A DNA stretch of 64,000 nucleotides. It comes from Patagioenas fasciata (taxonomy: Eukaryota; Chordata; Aves; Columbiformes; Columbidae). The first letter of the stretch is position 1. Each line of letters starts with the position of its first letter. A model generated the notes under the pieces. The model saw only the letters and a list, made by a program, of their open reading frames with translations, was not told the origin of the DNA and ran no database searches. This document shows positions 34,722-47,600 of this stretch, piece by piece. The translations under genes were made by a program, and so were the position numbers. The DNA lies in the NCBI RefSeq assembly GCF_037038585.1, contig NC_092520.1:195493604-195557603 (forward strand). Reading direction: 5' to 3'.

Positions 34722-35555
34722 ATGACTAGCTCTCACATTTTTTTCAAAATTCCTGGCCCCTCATAATTGTCAAGAAAAATTAGACATTTTACACTCCAGA
34801 GCTCCAAAGCAAAAAAATCTAAATACACCCCTCCCAAGATGAGTACTAAAAAAATTTAAGTCAAATTTTTGTACTTGTCTTGGTGCTGCTCCTTTTCTTT
34901 TTTTTTTAATGTTTAGGGATGACTCCATCTCAGGAAGAATGAAACCTAGTCTACACTACATGCAAGATTCCAAAGGAGCTTGCTGACACCTTCCAATGCA
35001 CTACGAGATTCATCTGGCAGCTTTTTCTCCATGAACTAAAAACACTGTTTATACACTGCACCTAGCACACAATTAATCAACATACAATAGCCTAGGATCA
35101 ACACAAGATGATCACCACTCATGTATGAGAAAGGAATGATTGCAAGTGGAGCATATTATGTCAGATATTTCGACTTAGCAACAAAATAGACCTAAACAGT
35201 CCACCACAGCACCTACTTTTGGAGTTTCTCAACTTCAGTCCCACTGACCGTTATATAGACGAGTGTCATTGTGAAGACACCACAGCTGCTTCATTGGCCT
35301 GGTACACTACAAATATACCCTGCAAGAAATTTTTCTGCCATCTCAGAAAATGTGGAAAGTCAACTTTGACTTCAAATCCAAATGCAGAAAATGCTGGACT
35401 CTACAATGTTTAGTGGTCAGGATGCTGCTTTGTCCTCTTTTCTAAACTTCATATGGATCAAGTGTGAACAGGTGTTAAATCAGCAAAGCATTCTCCCCAC
35501 CAGTCAGGGCTTAACCATTCTTGTTTAGATTGTGAGACGGTGTGATACACGTATA

Positions 35556-35603
35556 AACACACACACACACACATATATATATACACACACTTTTTTTTTT
35601 TTT
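35556..35603. repeat. Compound microsatellite (AC)n(AT)n(AC)n followed by a T-tract
   Basis: An AC run, an AT run, a second short AC run and a run of 13 T follow one another directly. It is likely to be polymorphic in length. Confidence 0.9.
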
Positions 35604-35814
35604 GCTTTGGGAACACTTCTCAGAGAGTTGAAAGTCGTGATTCCTGGCTTATAGTGCATTATTGAATGCACTACATATAACCTCTTTTACTGACATTTTC
35701 ACTTAAAAATACTTCCATACTCCATCTAAAGCAAGTGAAAACATCTCCAGAGCTGTGCATCTGGCTAATTTGACTGTTGAGACACTTCAGCTGTGACTAC
35801 TACAGCGAACATTT

Positions 35815-37565
35815 CATAGAACCATAGGATGGTTTGGCTTGGAGGAGACTTTAAAGATCATCTACTTCCAACCCCCTTGCCATGGACAGGGACACCTTCC
35901 ACCAGACCAGGTTGCTCAAAGCCCCATCCAACCTGACCTTGAACACTTCCAGGGATGGAACATCCACAGTTCCACCAGACAGCCTGTTCCAATGACTCAC
36001 CACCCTCATGGTGAAGACTTTCTTCCTTATATCTAATCTAAACTTACCATCTTTCAGTTTAAAGCCATTACTCCTTGTCCTATCACTACATGCCCTTGTA
36101 AAAAGTCCCTCTTCAGCCATCCTGTAGGTCCCCTTTAGGTACTGGAAGGCTGCTGTAAGGTCTTTCTGGAGCCTTTTCTTCTGCAGGCTGAACAATCCCA
36201 ACCCTCTCATCCTGTCTTCATAGGAGAGATTCTCCAGCCCTCTGATCCCCTTTAGGTACTGGAAGGCTGCTGTAAGGTCTTTCTGGAGCCTTTTCTTCTG
36301 CAGGCTGAACAATCCCAACCCTCTCATCCTGTCTTCATAGGAGAGATTCTCCAGCCCTCTGATCATCTTTATGGTCCTCCTCTGGAGTCAGTACAACAGC
36401 TCTGTGTCCCTCTTATCTTGGGAGCCCTGGAGCTGGACTCGGTACTCCAGGCAGGTCTCACAAGAGCAGAGTAGAGCGGAAGAATCACCTCCCTCAACCT
36501 GCTGGTCATGTAGCCCAGGATACGGTTGGCTTTCTGAGCTGCAAGCACACATTGCTGGGTCATGTTGAGCTTCTCATCAACCAACACCCCCAAGTCCTCC
36601 TCAGGGCTGCTCTTAATCCATTCTGCAGTCAGCCTGTATTTGTGCTTGGGATTGCCTGAACCCATGTGCAGGGCCTTGCAACTTGGCCTAGCTGATCTTC
36701 ACGAGCTTCACATAGGCCCAATTCTCAACTCTGTCAAGGTTGCTCTGGATGGCATCCTTTCCCTACAGCATGTTGACCACACCACACAGCTTGGTGTCAT
36801 CAGCAAACTTGCTAAGGGTGCACTCAAGTCCCACTGTCCATGTCACCAAAGATGTTAAACAGCGACAGTCCAAATAATAACCCCTGAGGAACAGCACTTG
36901 TCACTGGTCTCCACTTGGACATCAAGCCACTGACTGCAACTCTCTGAGTGTGACATCCAGCCAATTCCTTATCCACCAAGTGGTCCATCCATCAACTCCA
37001 GCTTAGAGACAAGGATGCCATGCATAACAGTGTCAAATGTCTTGCAAAAGTCTAGGTAGATTACATCAGTTGCTCTTCCGGTATCGACCAACACTGTAAC
37101 CCCACTGCAGAAGGCCACCAAATTTGTGAGACCAAATTTGCACCTAATGAAGACATGCTGGCTGTCCCCAATCACCTTCTTATTTCCCATGTGTCTTAGC
37201 ATAGTTTCCAGGAGGATTTGCTCTATGATCTTGCCAGGCAGACAGGTGAGACTGAATGGCCTGTAGCTCCCTGGGTCTTCCTTTTTTCCCTTTTTAAAAA
37301 TGGAGGTTGTGTTTCCCCTTTTCCAGTCAGTGGGAACTTCACCAGACTGCCACGACTTCTCTTCATCCACCAGTTGCCTCAGGACCCGCAAAGGCATCCC
37401 AAGTCCCATGGACTTGTGCACCTGCAAGTTCTTTAGATGGTCCTGAGCCTGTTCTTCTCCTACAGTCAGTGGTTCTTCATTCTCCCAGACCCTGCCTTTG
37501 CCTTCTGTGACTTGAACTGTGTTGCTAGTGCACTTGGCAGTGAAGACTGATACAAAAAATCATTT
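35815..37565 (-). mobile_element. CR1 LINE, 5'-truncated, minus orientation, with internal duplication
   Basis: The 3' end is at 35815 (reverse complement of the CR1 tail). Reverse-transcriptase ORF2 remnants run up to about 37430, and further CR1-like sequence reaches about 37565. Visible blocks include [40 protein letters not shown] and, near 36795-36806, an intact FADD catalytic core of the reverse transcriptase. The frame is split by indels into segments at 36969-37427, 36369-36665 and 35851-36366. A 117-bp stretch near 36129-36364 is present twice in tandem. The copy lies in the same direction as ZBED4 transcription. Confidence 0.93.
36129..36364 (-). repeat. 117-bp in-frame tandem duplication inside the CR1 copy
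   Basis: Unit 1 is about 36129-36247 and unit 2 about 36246-36364, with a period of 117 bp (for example tttaggtactgg starts at 36134 and again at 36251). The period equals 39 codons, so the minus-strand ORF2 remnant stays open and repeats a block starting near GIRGLENLSYEDRMRGLGLF. The two copies look essentially identical by eye. Confidence 0.9.
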
Positions 37566-38076
37566 AAATAATGTATACAAAGAAGAAGGTGTTAGCCGAG
37601 GAGACAGAGATCCACCCGAAGCAAGGTGCTCAGTAGAAGCAGTTAGGGAACTCTCTCAAGATCTGGATTAACTCCTGAGGCAAAGCAGAGAAGTGAACCT
37701 GGCTCTCCCACATTCTTTGCAAGTGCCAGAGCCATCAAACTATAGCCAAGACAGAGTACAAACAATGCATCTCTATCCTCCCACCCCACAATGTCTTCCA
37801 AAAACAACACCAAAATCTCACAACCCTTCTATGCCCATTCTTTCATTTGTTAAACACGACTATAAAATAGTTCCGAGCTGGGTCAAACATTTCATTCAAT
37901 TCAAATTAATGCTTGGGTTTTCCTGATTGTTTATTTTAGTGAGAAGAATAACAAAGAAAAAGTCATTTTAGCTGGATCTGAGCTTATTTTCTTTAGAGGC
38001 AATCAGTAATTCAGAAAATAGCATACAGAACTACAATAGGTAAGCAGTGTAATTACTGAAATGGTAACTAAATGAA

Positions 38077-39720
38077 CATAGAATCATAGAATGTCCTGAG
38101 TTGGAAGGGACCCACAAGGATCATTGAGTCCAACTCCTGTCCCTGCATAGGACAACCCCCCAGTTCACACCATGTGTCTGAGGGTGTTGTCCAGTCTCTT
38201 CTTGAACACTGACAGGCTTGCCACCATGACACCTCTCTGGGGAGCCTGTTCCAGTGCTCCAGCACCCTCTGGGTTAAGAACCTTTCCCTGATGTCCAACC
38301 TAAATCTCACCCAGCACGTCTTCCTGCCATTCCCTCAGGTCCTATGATTGGCTGCCAGAGAGAAGAGATCAGTGCCTGCCCTTCTTCCTCCCCATGTGAG
38401 GAAGCTGTAGACCATGATGAGGTCTCCCCTCAGTCTCCTCTTCTTCAGGCTGAACAAACCAAGTGACTTCAGCTGTTCCTCATACAGCTTCCCCTCCAAA
38501 CCCTTCACTGACTTCATAGCCCTGTTCTAGACACTCTCCAGTAGCTTTATACCCTTTTTGTACTGTGGCACCCAGAACTGCACACAGTACTCCAGGTGAG
38601 GCCGCATCAGTGCGGAGCAGAGTGGGACAATCACTTCCCTCGCCCAGCTGGCAATGCTGTGCTTGATGCACCCAGGACACGGTTGGCCCTCTTGGCTGCC
38701 AGGACACACTGTTGGCTCATGTTCAAACTGCTGTCGACCAGAAACCCCAGATCCCTCCCTGCAGAGGTGTTCTCCAGCATCTCATCCCCCAATCTGTATG
38801 TACGGCCAGGGTTGCTGTGTCCCAGGTGCAAAATCTAGCACTTGCCCTTGTTAAACTTCATGAGGTTGGTGATTGCCCAGTTCTCCAACTTATCCAGATC
38901 CCTTTGCAGGGCCTCTCTGCCCTCGAGAGTGTCAACAGCTCTTCCCAATTTTGTGTCATTAGCAAACTTACTTAGTATTCCAGCAAGTCCTGTGTCTTTA
39001 ACGAAGACATTGAAGAGCACTGGCCCTAAGATGGATCCCTGCAGAACCACGCTAGAGACTCATCACCAGCCTGACATAACCCCATTTACTAGAACCCTTT
39101 GAACCCAGCCTGTCAGACAACTGCTCACGCACTGCATTGTGTGTTTACCCAGCTGTGTGCTGGACATCTTGTCCAGGATGAACCTGTGAGTGGCGGTATC
39201 AAAGGCTTTACTGAAATCCAAAAGGATCACATCTCACTGGCTTCCCTTGGTCAACTAGGTGGGTCACCTCGTCGTAGAAGGAAATAAAGTTTGTTAAGCA
39301 GAATTTTCCCCTCATGAACCTGTGCTGGCTGGGACCAATGACTACATTGTCTTTCAGGTGTTTTTCAATAACTCCCAGAATAATCTCCATAATTTTTCCA
39401 GGCACAGAAGTGAGGCTGACAGGCTTGTAGTTGCCAGGGTCATCCCTGTTGCCCTTCTTGAAGACTGGGACAATGTTTGCCAGCTTCCAGTCATCTGGGA
39501 CCTCCCCAGGTTCCCAGGAGTGTTAAAAAAAAAAAAAAAACATGGAGAGAGGTCTCGTTATGACAGCAGCCAGCTCCTTAAGCACCCTTGGATGAATCCC
39601 ATCAAGCTCCATTGACTTATAGGGACCTAGCTGGTGCAGCAAATCCCACACAAGTTCCAGATTGATTGGGGGTTTATAATTCTCGCAGCCACGGTTCTCT
39701 AGCCCTGGGCTGTGGACTCC
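38077..39720 (-). mobile_element. CR1 LINE, 5'-truncated, minus orientation
   Basis: A second CR1 in the same direction as the previous one, about 510 bp away. Its 3' tail at 38077-38093 carries two CATAGAAT units. ORF2 remnants run from the tail to about 39720 (blocks near [60 protein letters not shown]). At the reverse-transcriptase catalytic core near 38954-38966 the motif reads FAND in place of FADD. An A-tract of 17 bases interrupts it at about 39524-39540. It is dead as a source element. Confidence 0.93.
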
Positions 39721-42700
39721 TAACATATTTGGAGCAAAATCGGTACAAATTCTTTGATCCTTTTCATATAATGTTAATTTTAAAGATCTTCTTCCATATA
39801 TTTGCAAAGAATTACAGAAAAGTATTCCTAAAACATGTCACAGCTGCTAAACAAAGTCTATTTTCAGCCATAATTTTCAAGCTATTGACTACTGAAATCC
39901 AGAACTGACTTTTGAATTAAATGTACAAGAAATCAGAGTACTCAGTGCAAAAATTACTCTAATGCACAAAGGGAAAAATATATCTGTGTGACACTTGTGA
40001 ATGTAAACTAGCAGGCATGACTTCAAAAAAGAAAAAAAAATCCAACAAGCTTTCAGGCAAATATAACAGCGAACTAGTAACCCCTCTAAATCTTCAAAGA
40101 GGGATTGTTCAACCCTAAATGTCATTACAAAGCAAAGGGGAAGGCAAAGAAGTGATGGAAGGGAGGCAAGTGTGCAGGAATAGCTAAACAGAGCACAAGG
40201 GTTGCAAGTTTAAACAAAGATTATGGGAATATCTAAATATTTCTTACATCAACATCCACTGAAAACCAGTCTCACACAGGTTATAAGAAAGACTGATACT
40301 TCACTTTCCAATATGTTGCTCAATATCAAAAATTCCCAACTTGTTCTGAATTATCACACTTGAATGAAAATAAGGACCTTAAAAATCAGGCTATTTCCCT
40401 GTTGTTGTTTTAACAAGTCATCATACTATGTTGTCTCATTAAAAACAAGTAAACAAACAAAAAAAAACACAACAATGAAACAAATGAATATTACCATGCT
40501 TAAAACTACTTAAAACTATGTATCAGACTACATAATTGAGAATAGAAGTTCCTCCACCTCAGGAAAAAAAAAACAAAACAAAACAAAAACAACCTATAAA
40601 ACCTTTAGCTGTTCTTCTTTATGTGTTTTAAACTCTAGACTTCACTTGAAAGCTATCTTTAGGCCACAGAAACCACTATTTTTTTCACTAATTGGATGAA
40701 ATCAAACAAACTTATAGTCGTGACTTGACAGATACCAATGATGCCAACAGCAAATTGAAAATAAACTGCCAAAGTTGTACAGAAAACAATGCACATTTGC
40801 CATGTGCAAGAGAACATCTTTCTGTGAAGCCTGCTTTGAATGTATGCACTAGAACAGACAGCATTATGTACATTACATTAATTTATGCCAATACTAGTAA
40901 AACACCAAGACTGTCCCTACTCATGGGAAAAAAAAAGTCAGTCATGCTGATGAGTTAAACACTATGGTCTACACTGTGCAAAACCCCCAACTAAACTACC
41001 TATAATACCATTTTCTAGCTAAACCTAAGCTAATATACATGTATAATCACACCTATTTGCATATTTTAAAATATACATTACAGTGGGAACCTCATAGCAC
41101 ATATGCTTATTTTAAAAATGAGAGCTTCTACAAACTAAAAGTGAGCCTAAAAGACAGGATTTACAAAATCCTCTCATACAGAGTCTTCAATGTGAATGGT
41201 GGTAAAATGTAGCAAGATGTTGGAAGAAAACCCAGAACACCTACATTCCTTAATTCAAACTTTCCTGAAGCCACCAAAAAAAAAAAAAAAAAAATCTAAG
41301 AAGTTATCATATTCAGGGTTCTGGAAATTTAGAAGGAAACAAATTCCAAGATACAACAGCCTAAAGGCCACATAAACCAGCAACTAGCCACTACAACCTA
41401 AGAGTTTGCCGGGACTTCTTTCTGTAATACCTAGTTCTGAAGAATCTTTGATAGGAAGGTATTCAACTTTATATGGACAGACAATTTCTAATAAATGTGT
41501 GAAATTCAGTTACCCTCCTGTATTTCCAAAGGACCTCTTATAAGCGGAAGTGATATATGATGTGTCTACTGAAGGAGACCACTCAGCACTAACCACCCAC
41601 GACCCCATGACACCAGCTGTTCTACAAACACAATTCTCCCTCAAAATGTTTCCAGTCTGGGTTTAAAATGAGCCAGAACAGGTACAAACACCACATACAG
41701 AGAAAGGCCATATAGCAGACAAGGTAACAGAAAAACAGTAAGAATTACTGTAGGCTCATCACCTGTCTAGCCATCTGCTATTATATACATTGCCTTTCAC
41801 ATGACCATTGAGGATTCTGTGCCTGTCACAATTTTGCTTTATATAGAGTAACAGCAGAAGAGTTATGGTTATTCAAAAGTACAAAAGCTTAGAAAACTTT
41901 CCTCTGAGATGTTAGTTTATATATTTCTTTTTACTTATTTTCAATCAATTCTTACATTTGTCTGCTCTGGAGAACGTCTACAGAATATATTCCTCAACAT
42001 CTGTTAAAGTCGGAAGATACTACCCAACACTGAGTACCAAAGCAGCTAGACATCCAAATGTATAAAAACTTCCAGCATCTTGCCTGTTGGTCTTATAGCT
42101 AACAGACAGCACTCAAATTTCTAAAAGTTCACACGAGAATTTCTGCTGATTTTAATACACAATGAAGAGATGGAAGATTTTTTTCCTCCACAAAACCAGC
42201 CTCCATAGTAAACAATAACTAGAATGCCCTGCCCAGTATTTGTACAAATATTGGCTTTCTAGTAGCCGCATGTTATCTTGGGGATAGCTGATAAAGTCTT
42301 CCACACCTCACTACCCCCAGTATGTGCTCCACGAACATCCTCTCAAGGGTGCCCGTCTGCGCTTTGAAGTAAAATGTTGCATTACTGAAGATAACCTTTA
42401 GAAGAACTGCACTCACTGTCTCAAAAAGCAAAACACATGCACATACATGGCGGAACATAGAGACAAAACATAAGGAAAGCCTAAGGAATATGTTTGTGTT
42501 ACGGGTGCTTGGAAGACTTTCTCTGTATGGCATTATAGGCATAGCATGACAGCTCACACTAAATTATTTAAATCTCTCAAAGATACCCCCCAGAAACAAG
42601 ACACAACTGCTTTTAACACATAAGCACCAAGGAGAACGGGCTGTGGAAAGAGGACTTTTTTCTACACTGCAAAGCAAAATGCTACTAAATGTAACCATGA

Positions 42701-43844
42701 TAATTAGAATCACCATTAATGCAAAGCAGGTCTTTTACCTTTCACTGCATTAAATAAATGTTTTTACAGTTTTAGTAGACTGCACGTGCAGCAGTTAACT
42801 TTGAGTGTATCAGACACCCTCCAAAACCCAGTGAACATAATAACACAGCCGGCCTCTGCTATCAGCAGCTGACTCAGTGTAGATCTAGAAGTTACAGAAG
42901 ATATATTTTTAAACAAAATTACAGCGTCCAAGGTAGAAAACGAGAAAAGCGGCACAGGAAAGTTGAATTCTACAGTTTTCCCATGTGGAGTTCTCTGGAG
43001 TGGCTGTTCCGAGCGCCAGGCCGGGCGGTCGCCCCGCACAGGAAGGGCTGCGCTGTTTACGCCGCGGCCGAAGCGCGCCTGTCCCCTCGTGTCCCGCGTT
43101 CTCGCGGGGGAACGGTTTTAACGATTTCCTGGCCTTTTCTATCCCCGGCACCCGGCTGGCAAGCCTGTACCCGAGAAGCCCACCCCCCTCCCGGCTCCCC
43201 GCGCAGCCTCGGGCCACCGTGCACCCTGCACGGAGCCACGGCCGCCCGCTGCGGGGGGCGGCGGGCTCCCGCCCCCGGGGCTGCCCGGGCCATCTTGGCT
43301 CAGAATGGATGCAGCCACATGGCCACCGCTCCCTCCGAGGGCTCGGCTTCCACGGCCTCCCCGCGGCGCGGCCCCGCCAGGTGCGACAGGACGCTGAGTC
43401 CCGGCGGGTCCCGCCGGCCCGGCCCGGTCTGTGCACAATGCCGGGCGGGCTCGGGGCGCGGCTAGTGGGCACCCAACCCCCGCAAGCCTGCCGGGCGGTC
43501 CGGGCCAGCGCCGAGCCCCCAGGGACCGGCGACCCCCGCCCGCCGGGCTGGCCAGGCCCCCTCCCGGGGCCTCGCAGACAATGGAGCCAGCACCACGGGC
43601 CTAGTCCCCGGCTTCCTGCGCCGCCCCGCCGCCACACGCCCCCTCCCCGGCCTGGCGGCGCTGTCCTGCGGGCGCTCCCAGGCAGGACGGGGCACCGCCG
43701 GGCCCGGGGCGCGAGGCCCCGGCCACACAGGCACCGGCGCCGCTGAGGCAAAACGCGGGGGCGGCGGGGGCGGCGGGGGCCGGGAGAGGGCGAGCCGGAC
43801 CACCCTGCCCGGCCCCCTCCCGGTGCCGGAACGGTGCCACTCAC

Positions 43845-44090
43845 CTCCCCGGGTGGCCGTCGTAGGGGAAGCCGGAGGTCGCCGCCGCCACCCGGCCGGG
43901 CCCGAAGGAGTTAAAAGGAAGGGCCGGGCGGGACCGTCCCATTCATTAGCCGGGCGCTTTGTCTCCGGCCGCCGCCGCCGCCGCGGCGCTGAACAGGCTG
44001 CCCCGGCTCGGCCGCCACGGGGCGCGGTGCGCAGGCGCCGGGTGTGGGGGGCGGGGCCGCCGAACGGCAGCACGCACGACGCGCAACATG
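43845..44090 (-). other. ZBED4: Inferred noncoding first exon of ZBED4
   Basis: The minus strand shows a consensus donor, GGGGAG/GTGAGT, with the exon's last base at 43845. It would splice to the acceptor at 20070. The transcription start is not visible and the right boundary is only a guess from the motif cluster. Human ZBED4 also has a distant noncoding first exon in a CpG island, which supports the model. Confidence 0.45.
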
Positions 44091-44239
44091 TCATCCGGGC
44101 CGCGGCCCGTAAAATGGCTGCCCCGGGGCCGTGACGCCCAGGGGGCAGTTGGGCGGCTCTACGCCCGGATCTGGATCGGAGCGGCGACGGGCGCAGGGAG
44201 CCTAGTGTCCGGCTGCGCCGCCCCTGCGGCGGGGCCGGG
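44090..44239 (+). ncRNA. Possible divergent noncoding transcript, first exon
   Basis: A plus-oriented YY1 motif at 44111-44122 and a GT donor at 44240 (CCGGG/GTGAGA) would fit a rightward transcript starting near 44090. No conserved protein frame is seen. The call rests on motif orientation and one donor only. Confidence 0.25.
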
Positions 44240-44620
44240 GTGAGACGTGGGCCTTCGCCGCAAAGGCGCGACTGCTCGCCTCGGCCGTCTTCGTTTCTGT
44301 GGCAGCTGAGAGGGGCGGTGGCGGCTGCTGCGGCTCGGAGAGCGGCGGGGACGGCGCGGCGCCGGCCTGGGGATTACTGCAGCGCCGCAGGCCTCCAGGA
44401 GCATCTGCCGGTCCGGCAGCGCCTTCCCCGGGAGGCCGCGGGCGAGCGTCCGGTGCTTCCCCCGAGCCGGCTGCAGTTGGAGCGGCCATTCCCGGTCTCG
44501 CAGCGGGGGCTGGCGGGCGAGGCGGCGTGGGGAGTTGGTGCCTGGCTCGCTGGGACTGCTGGCGGGGCCCCGGCTTCGGGAAGGGCAGGCAGCATCCCAT
44601 GGCCAGAACACCCAAGAGAG

Positions 44621-47600
44621 AGAGGCCTTCATGGGCATCACTCTGCTGGGCTACGGGCGAGTCGCTGGCCTGAACGCAGCCCTCACGTTTTCAGGAATTT
44701 AATTTCTGTTATGCATATTTGCGTTTAAAAACCCACCTCGATATGTATTTGTAGTGTAACGCGTGCTGGACTTGCTCCTGGGTTCAGTTTTGCTGTGCTT
44801 GCAGCTGGTGTCTGCCTCAGGAGGGCACTTCAGGTAGGGCTTGATTCTGGTGCCCTGTGTAACCATCACGGGGAAGCTGTTCAGGGACGAAGGAGATGCC
44901 CTGTGTCGGTGCAGTGATGTGGTGACCCGCTATAGGCTTGAGATCTTGGGAATTTTTCTGGATAAAGCTCTTCCAGTTTTGATGTTCAGTTGTGAGTCAG
45001 TGTTTCTCTTCTGTGATTGAGAAAGATTACTCGAGCTTGTCAATTGGACTGAGGGATACAGGCTTTTTGGGTCGGGTGGGGGTGGTTTGTTGTTTTGTGG
45101 TTTTTTTTCTGTGTGTGTGTTTGTTTTTTTTGTTTTTTAGTGTATGTCACATGTACAGAGAGTTACATGAAGATATAATCTGGTGAGGCTTTGACATTTG
45201 TTGTCCAGTTATGAGCAGTGATCACAGATTTCTGCTTCTTTGACTTCAGTGTTGCTGGTCATAACAACTTGCATCTTACAAGTGGAAGTAGGAGAAAAAC
45301 ATTGACAGTACTGGTTTGAAAGTAATTTTAAGTTTTAGATTAACACAGTGTTTAGAAAGATAAATTGTGCTTAAGCAAGGGGTTTTTTTATGTGAGTTGT
45401 TTTTATCAGTTAATATTTTTTTATTGAACAGTCAAAAATGTTTTGTTTGCTATATGTCAGTATATGAAGGAATTTAGTTGATTGCTTTTTGTTTTGAAAT
45501 AGCAGAGCTTTGGAACATTCTTCTATAATGTTTGTATGTTTGGACTTCTGTAGTACTGGTGTGGTCTTCTAAATGGATAGTGCCAGTGAACAAAGTAAAC
45601 AATCTGTTATGGTTGATGTTTACTGTGAAAATCTCATGTCAGATTTGTTGTGGTTTTTTGTTTGTTTTTTCCATTAATATGCTATTCAAAATCACAACAA
45701 AATAGCTATGACACTGTGTGCTGGCAGTCCTTCTTAGTTCCATATTATAACTTTGTAACTTACAGTCTGTTTTTACAGATACAGTTAAACTGCTACTGTA
45801 GACAATTCAGGCCAAATAACTGAGGCCAAAGTGATTTGAGGTGAAGTTACTTTCACTTGCCCAGTTTTCACTGTTATAAAAGTGCATTTATGTGGAAGCA
45901 TCTAGTTAAAAATGAAGTTTGGTCTCGGCCATATCTGACATCTAGACTCAGTAATAGAGGCGTGAGAACTTAGCTTAGAAGCCTTTATCACCAGTCTGTT
46001 ATAAGGTAATTATGGTGATTATTTAACATGCAATAATAATAAAAAAGATAAATACATGATCTCATAAAGGATCTCTTTGAGAGCTATGTTCAGTTTTACT
46101 TGGAATTAAATAGTTACACTCACCTCACCACAGAAAGCATATTTTTTTTTCTTTTTTGAAACTGTTATGACTTTGAAGAATTTCCCAGTTTATAGTAAAA
46201 ACCAGTACAGTAAATTAAAAAAATACTGGAAATTCACTTTGTGTGTTTCTACTCCACGTTGCTCTTTCTGTATGCATCTCTTTGTACTTCTTCATTTTTT
46301 CATACATCCTATTAAAAAAAAATTTCTTAAGGGTTAATGAAAGCTGAGACTGATGAAAGTTGGTTATTTCTTTAAATTTTCTTCTAAGTGGCTTGAGAAC
46401 CAATCAGTAGTTCAGTATATAATTTATACACATGTATCACAGATGGAGTGATCTAGCTGAAACTTCTTTCTGTTTTACAGATACACACTGCAAACTTAAG
46501 AAAGTAGGTCTTAAAAATCTGAGCAAAGCTGGGGCTTTTTTTTTTCCTCACAGGTGACCAGGTAATATGAAGAATAAAACAATGAGATGATGTTGATGTG
46601 GTGACATGACTGCAAAAGAAAGAAAAAGTAACTGCAATTTCTAGAGAAGGCTCCAGACTGCCAGCTTGTGGTGAACGTAGCAGCATTGGTGTAGTGATAG
46701 TCTAAAGACAGAGATTGTCCTTAAAATATGCGGTCTGAGGTGCAAGTATGTGGAAGACCATTGTGATTGGCAAGTTGAATATTAGGAAAGTCTGTGACAG
46801 ACATTTTGCCAGGAAGCCACCAAACCTTTTCTTATTTAACTTCAGAAAATATTTTTTTCCATTTTCACCTTTTTATGCCTTTATAAACTTATCTGTTTCA
46901 GACATTGTGAATAAACATCTTTATTTGCATGTTTAACTGAACCTGTCATGAATTAAAAGTGATGCGATATTAAAAAGTCATTTCTCACTTCAGTCCCTGG
47001 AGCAAACTGCAAGAACCTGGTTCCCTGTTATGTTTTGTAGAATATCAGAAAGCTAAGAGAGCATGCTCCCAAAGAAACTGTTTGGGTTTTCTGGGGAATA
47101 GATGTTACAGGTTCAGAGAAGAAAGAAATGTCACTTCAGTAACTGTAAGTAACCAGCTTTCTGTCATTCTCGATGCTGGGGTGCACATTGAATTCAGAAA
47201 TCTCCCAGGAAGACTGTTATTTAACATGAACCTAAAACCAGTTGGAAACGAGATTAAATCCTTATATCCCCTCCTACTGTGACAGAATTTAAAATATGCC
47301 CTAAATACACCTATTTCTCTGTCAATATTGTGTTATGTGTTATTAGGTTATTATAGGTTGCTGCAGACAAAGCTTTATGTTCTGTGGTCCCATAGTCTTT
47401 CCAGTCACTAAACTGTTCATCTTAATCTGATATTTTTTCCTTCTTTCAATCCATTTATTTCTTGGTCATAAAGATAACACTGATACTGCAATGATAAGTT
47501 GATGTAGTTTTATCTTTCTGAATATGTATACCTTTGGAAACATTAGGTGTTATAATGGCATATTGATAATAGCACTGTCAGGAATATTAACCATTTTGCT

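Larger units (their letters stand above)
20071..43844 (-). other. ZBED4: Inferred first intron of ZBED4 (about 23.8 kb)
   Basis: It is bounded by a minus-strand donor GTGAGT at 43844-43839, in the CpG island, and the polypyrimidine acceptor at 20071-20072. I see no exon-like frame with family resemblance inside. It contains CR1 copies at 33374-33778, 35815-37565 and 38077-39720, a hairpin MITE at 31358-31439, an AT microsatellite near 29832-29848, a compound CA/TA microsatellite at 35556-35590, and numerous A- or T-tracts. Stretches not listed separately (20071-29830, 29850-31357, 31440-33373, 33779-35555, 37566-38076, 39721-42990) show nothing I can name. Other noncoding exons cannot be excluded. 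Confidence 0.55.
42990..44620. promoter_or_regulatory. ZBED4: CpG-island promoter of ZBED4 (probably bidirectional)
   Basis: A sharp change from AT-rich DNA to about 1.6 kb of very GC- and CpG-rich sequence. Motifs seen are YY1-like AAAATGGCTGCC on the plus strand at 44111-44122, YY1-like CCAAGATGGCCC on the minus strand at about 43289-43300, an NRF1-like TGCGCAGGCGCC at 44028-44039, and an ETS-like CCGGATGA on the minus strand at about 44091-44098. The leftward donor at 43844 fits ZBED4. YY1 in the plus orientation fits a rightward start near 44090. The long frames on both strands here reflect GC-rich composition. Confidence 0.75.

Noticed and set aside
39524-39540. A17 tract as the tail of a retrocopy
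   Set aside because: CR1 sequence continues on both sides in one orientation, so it is an internal expansion rather than a poly(A) tail. CR1 elements do not use poly(A) tails.
42909-44641. Long overlapping reading frames on both strands (up to 311 codons)
   Set aside because: They lie in a CpG island, where GC-rich composition removes stop codons. The predicted proteins are Arg/Pro/Gly/Ala-rich on all frames and resemble no family.
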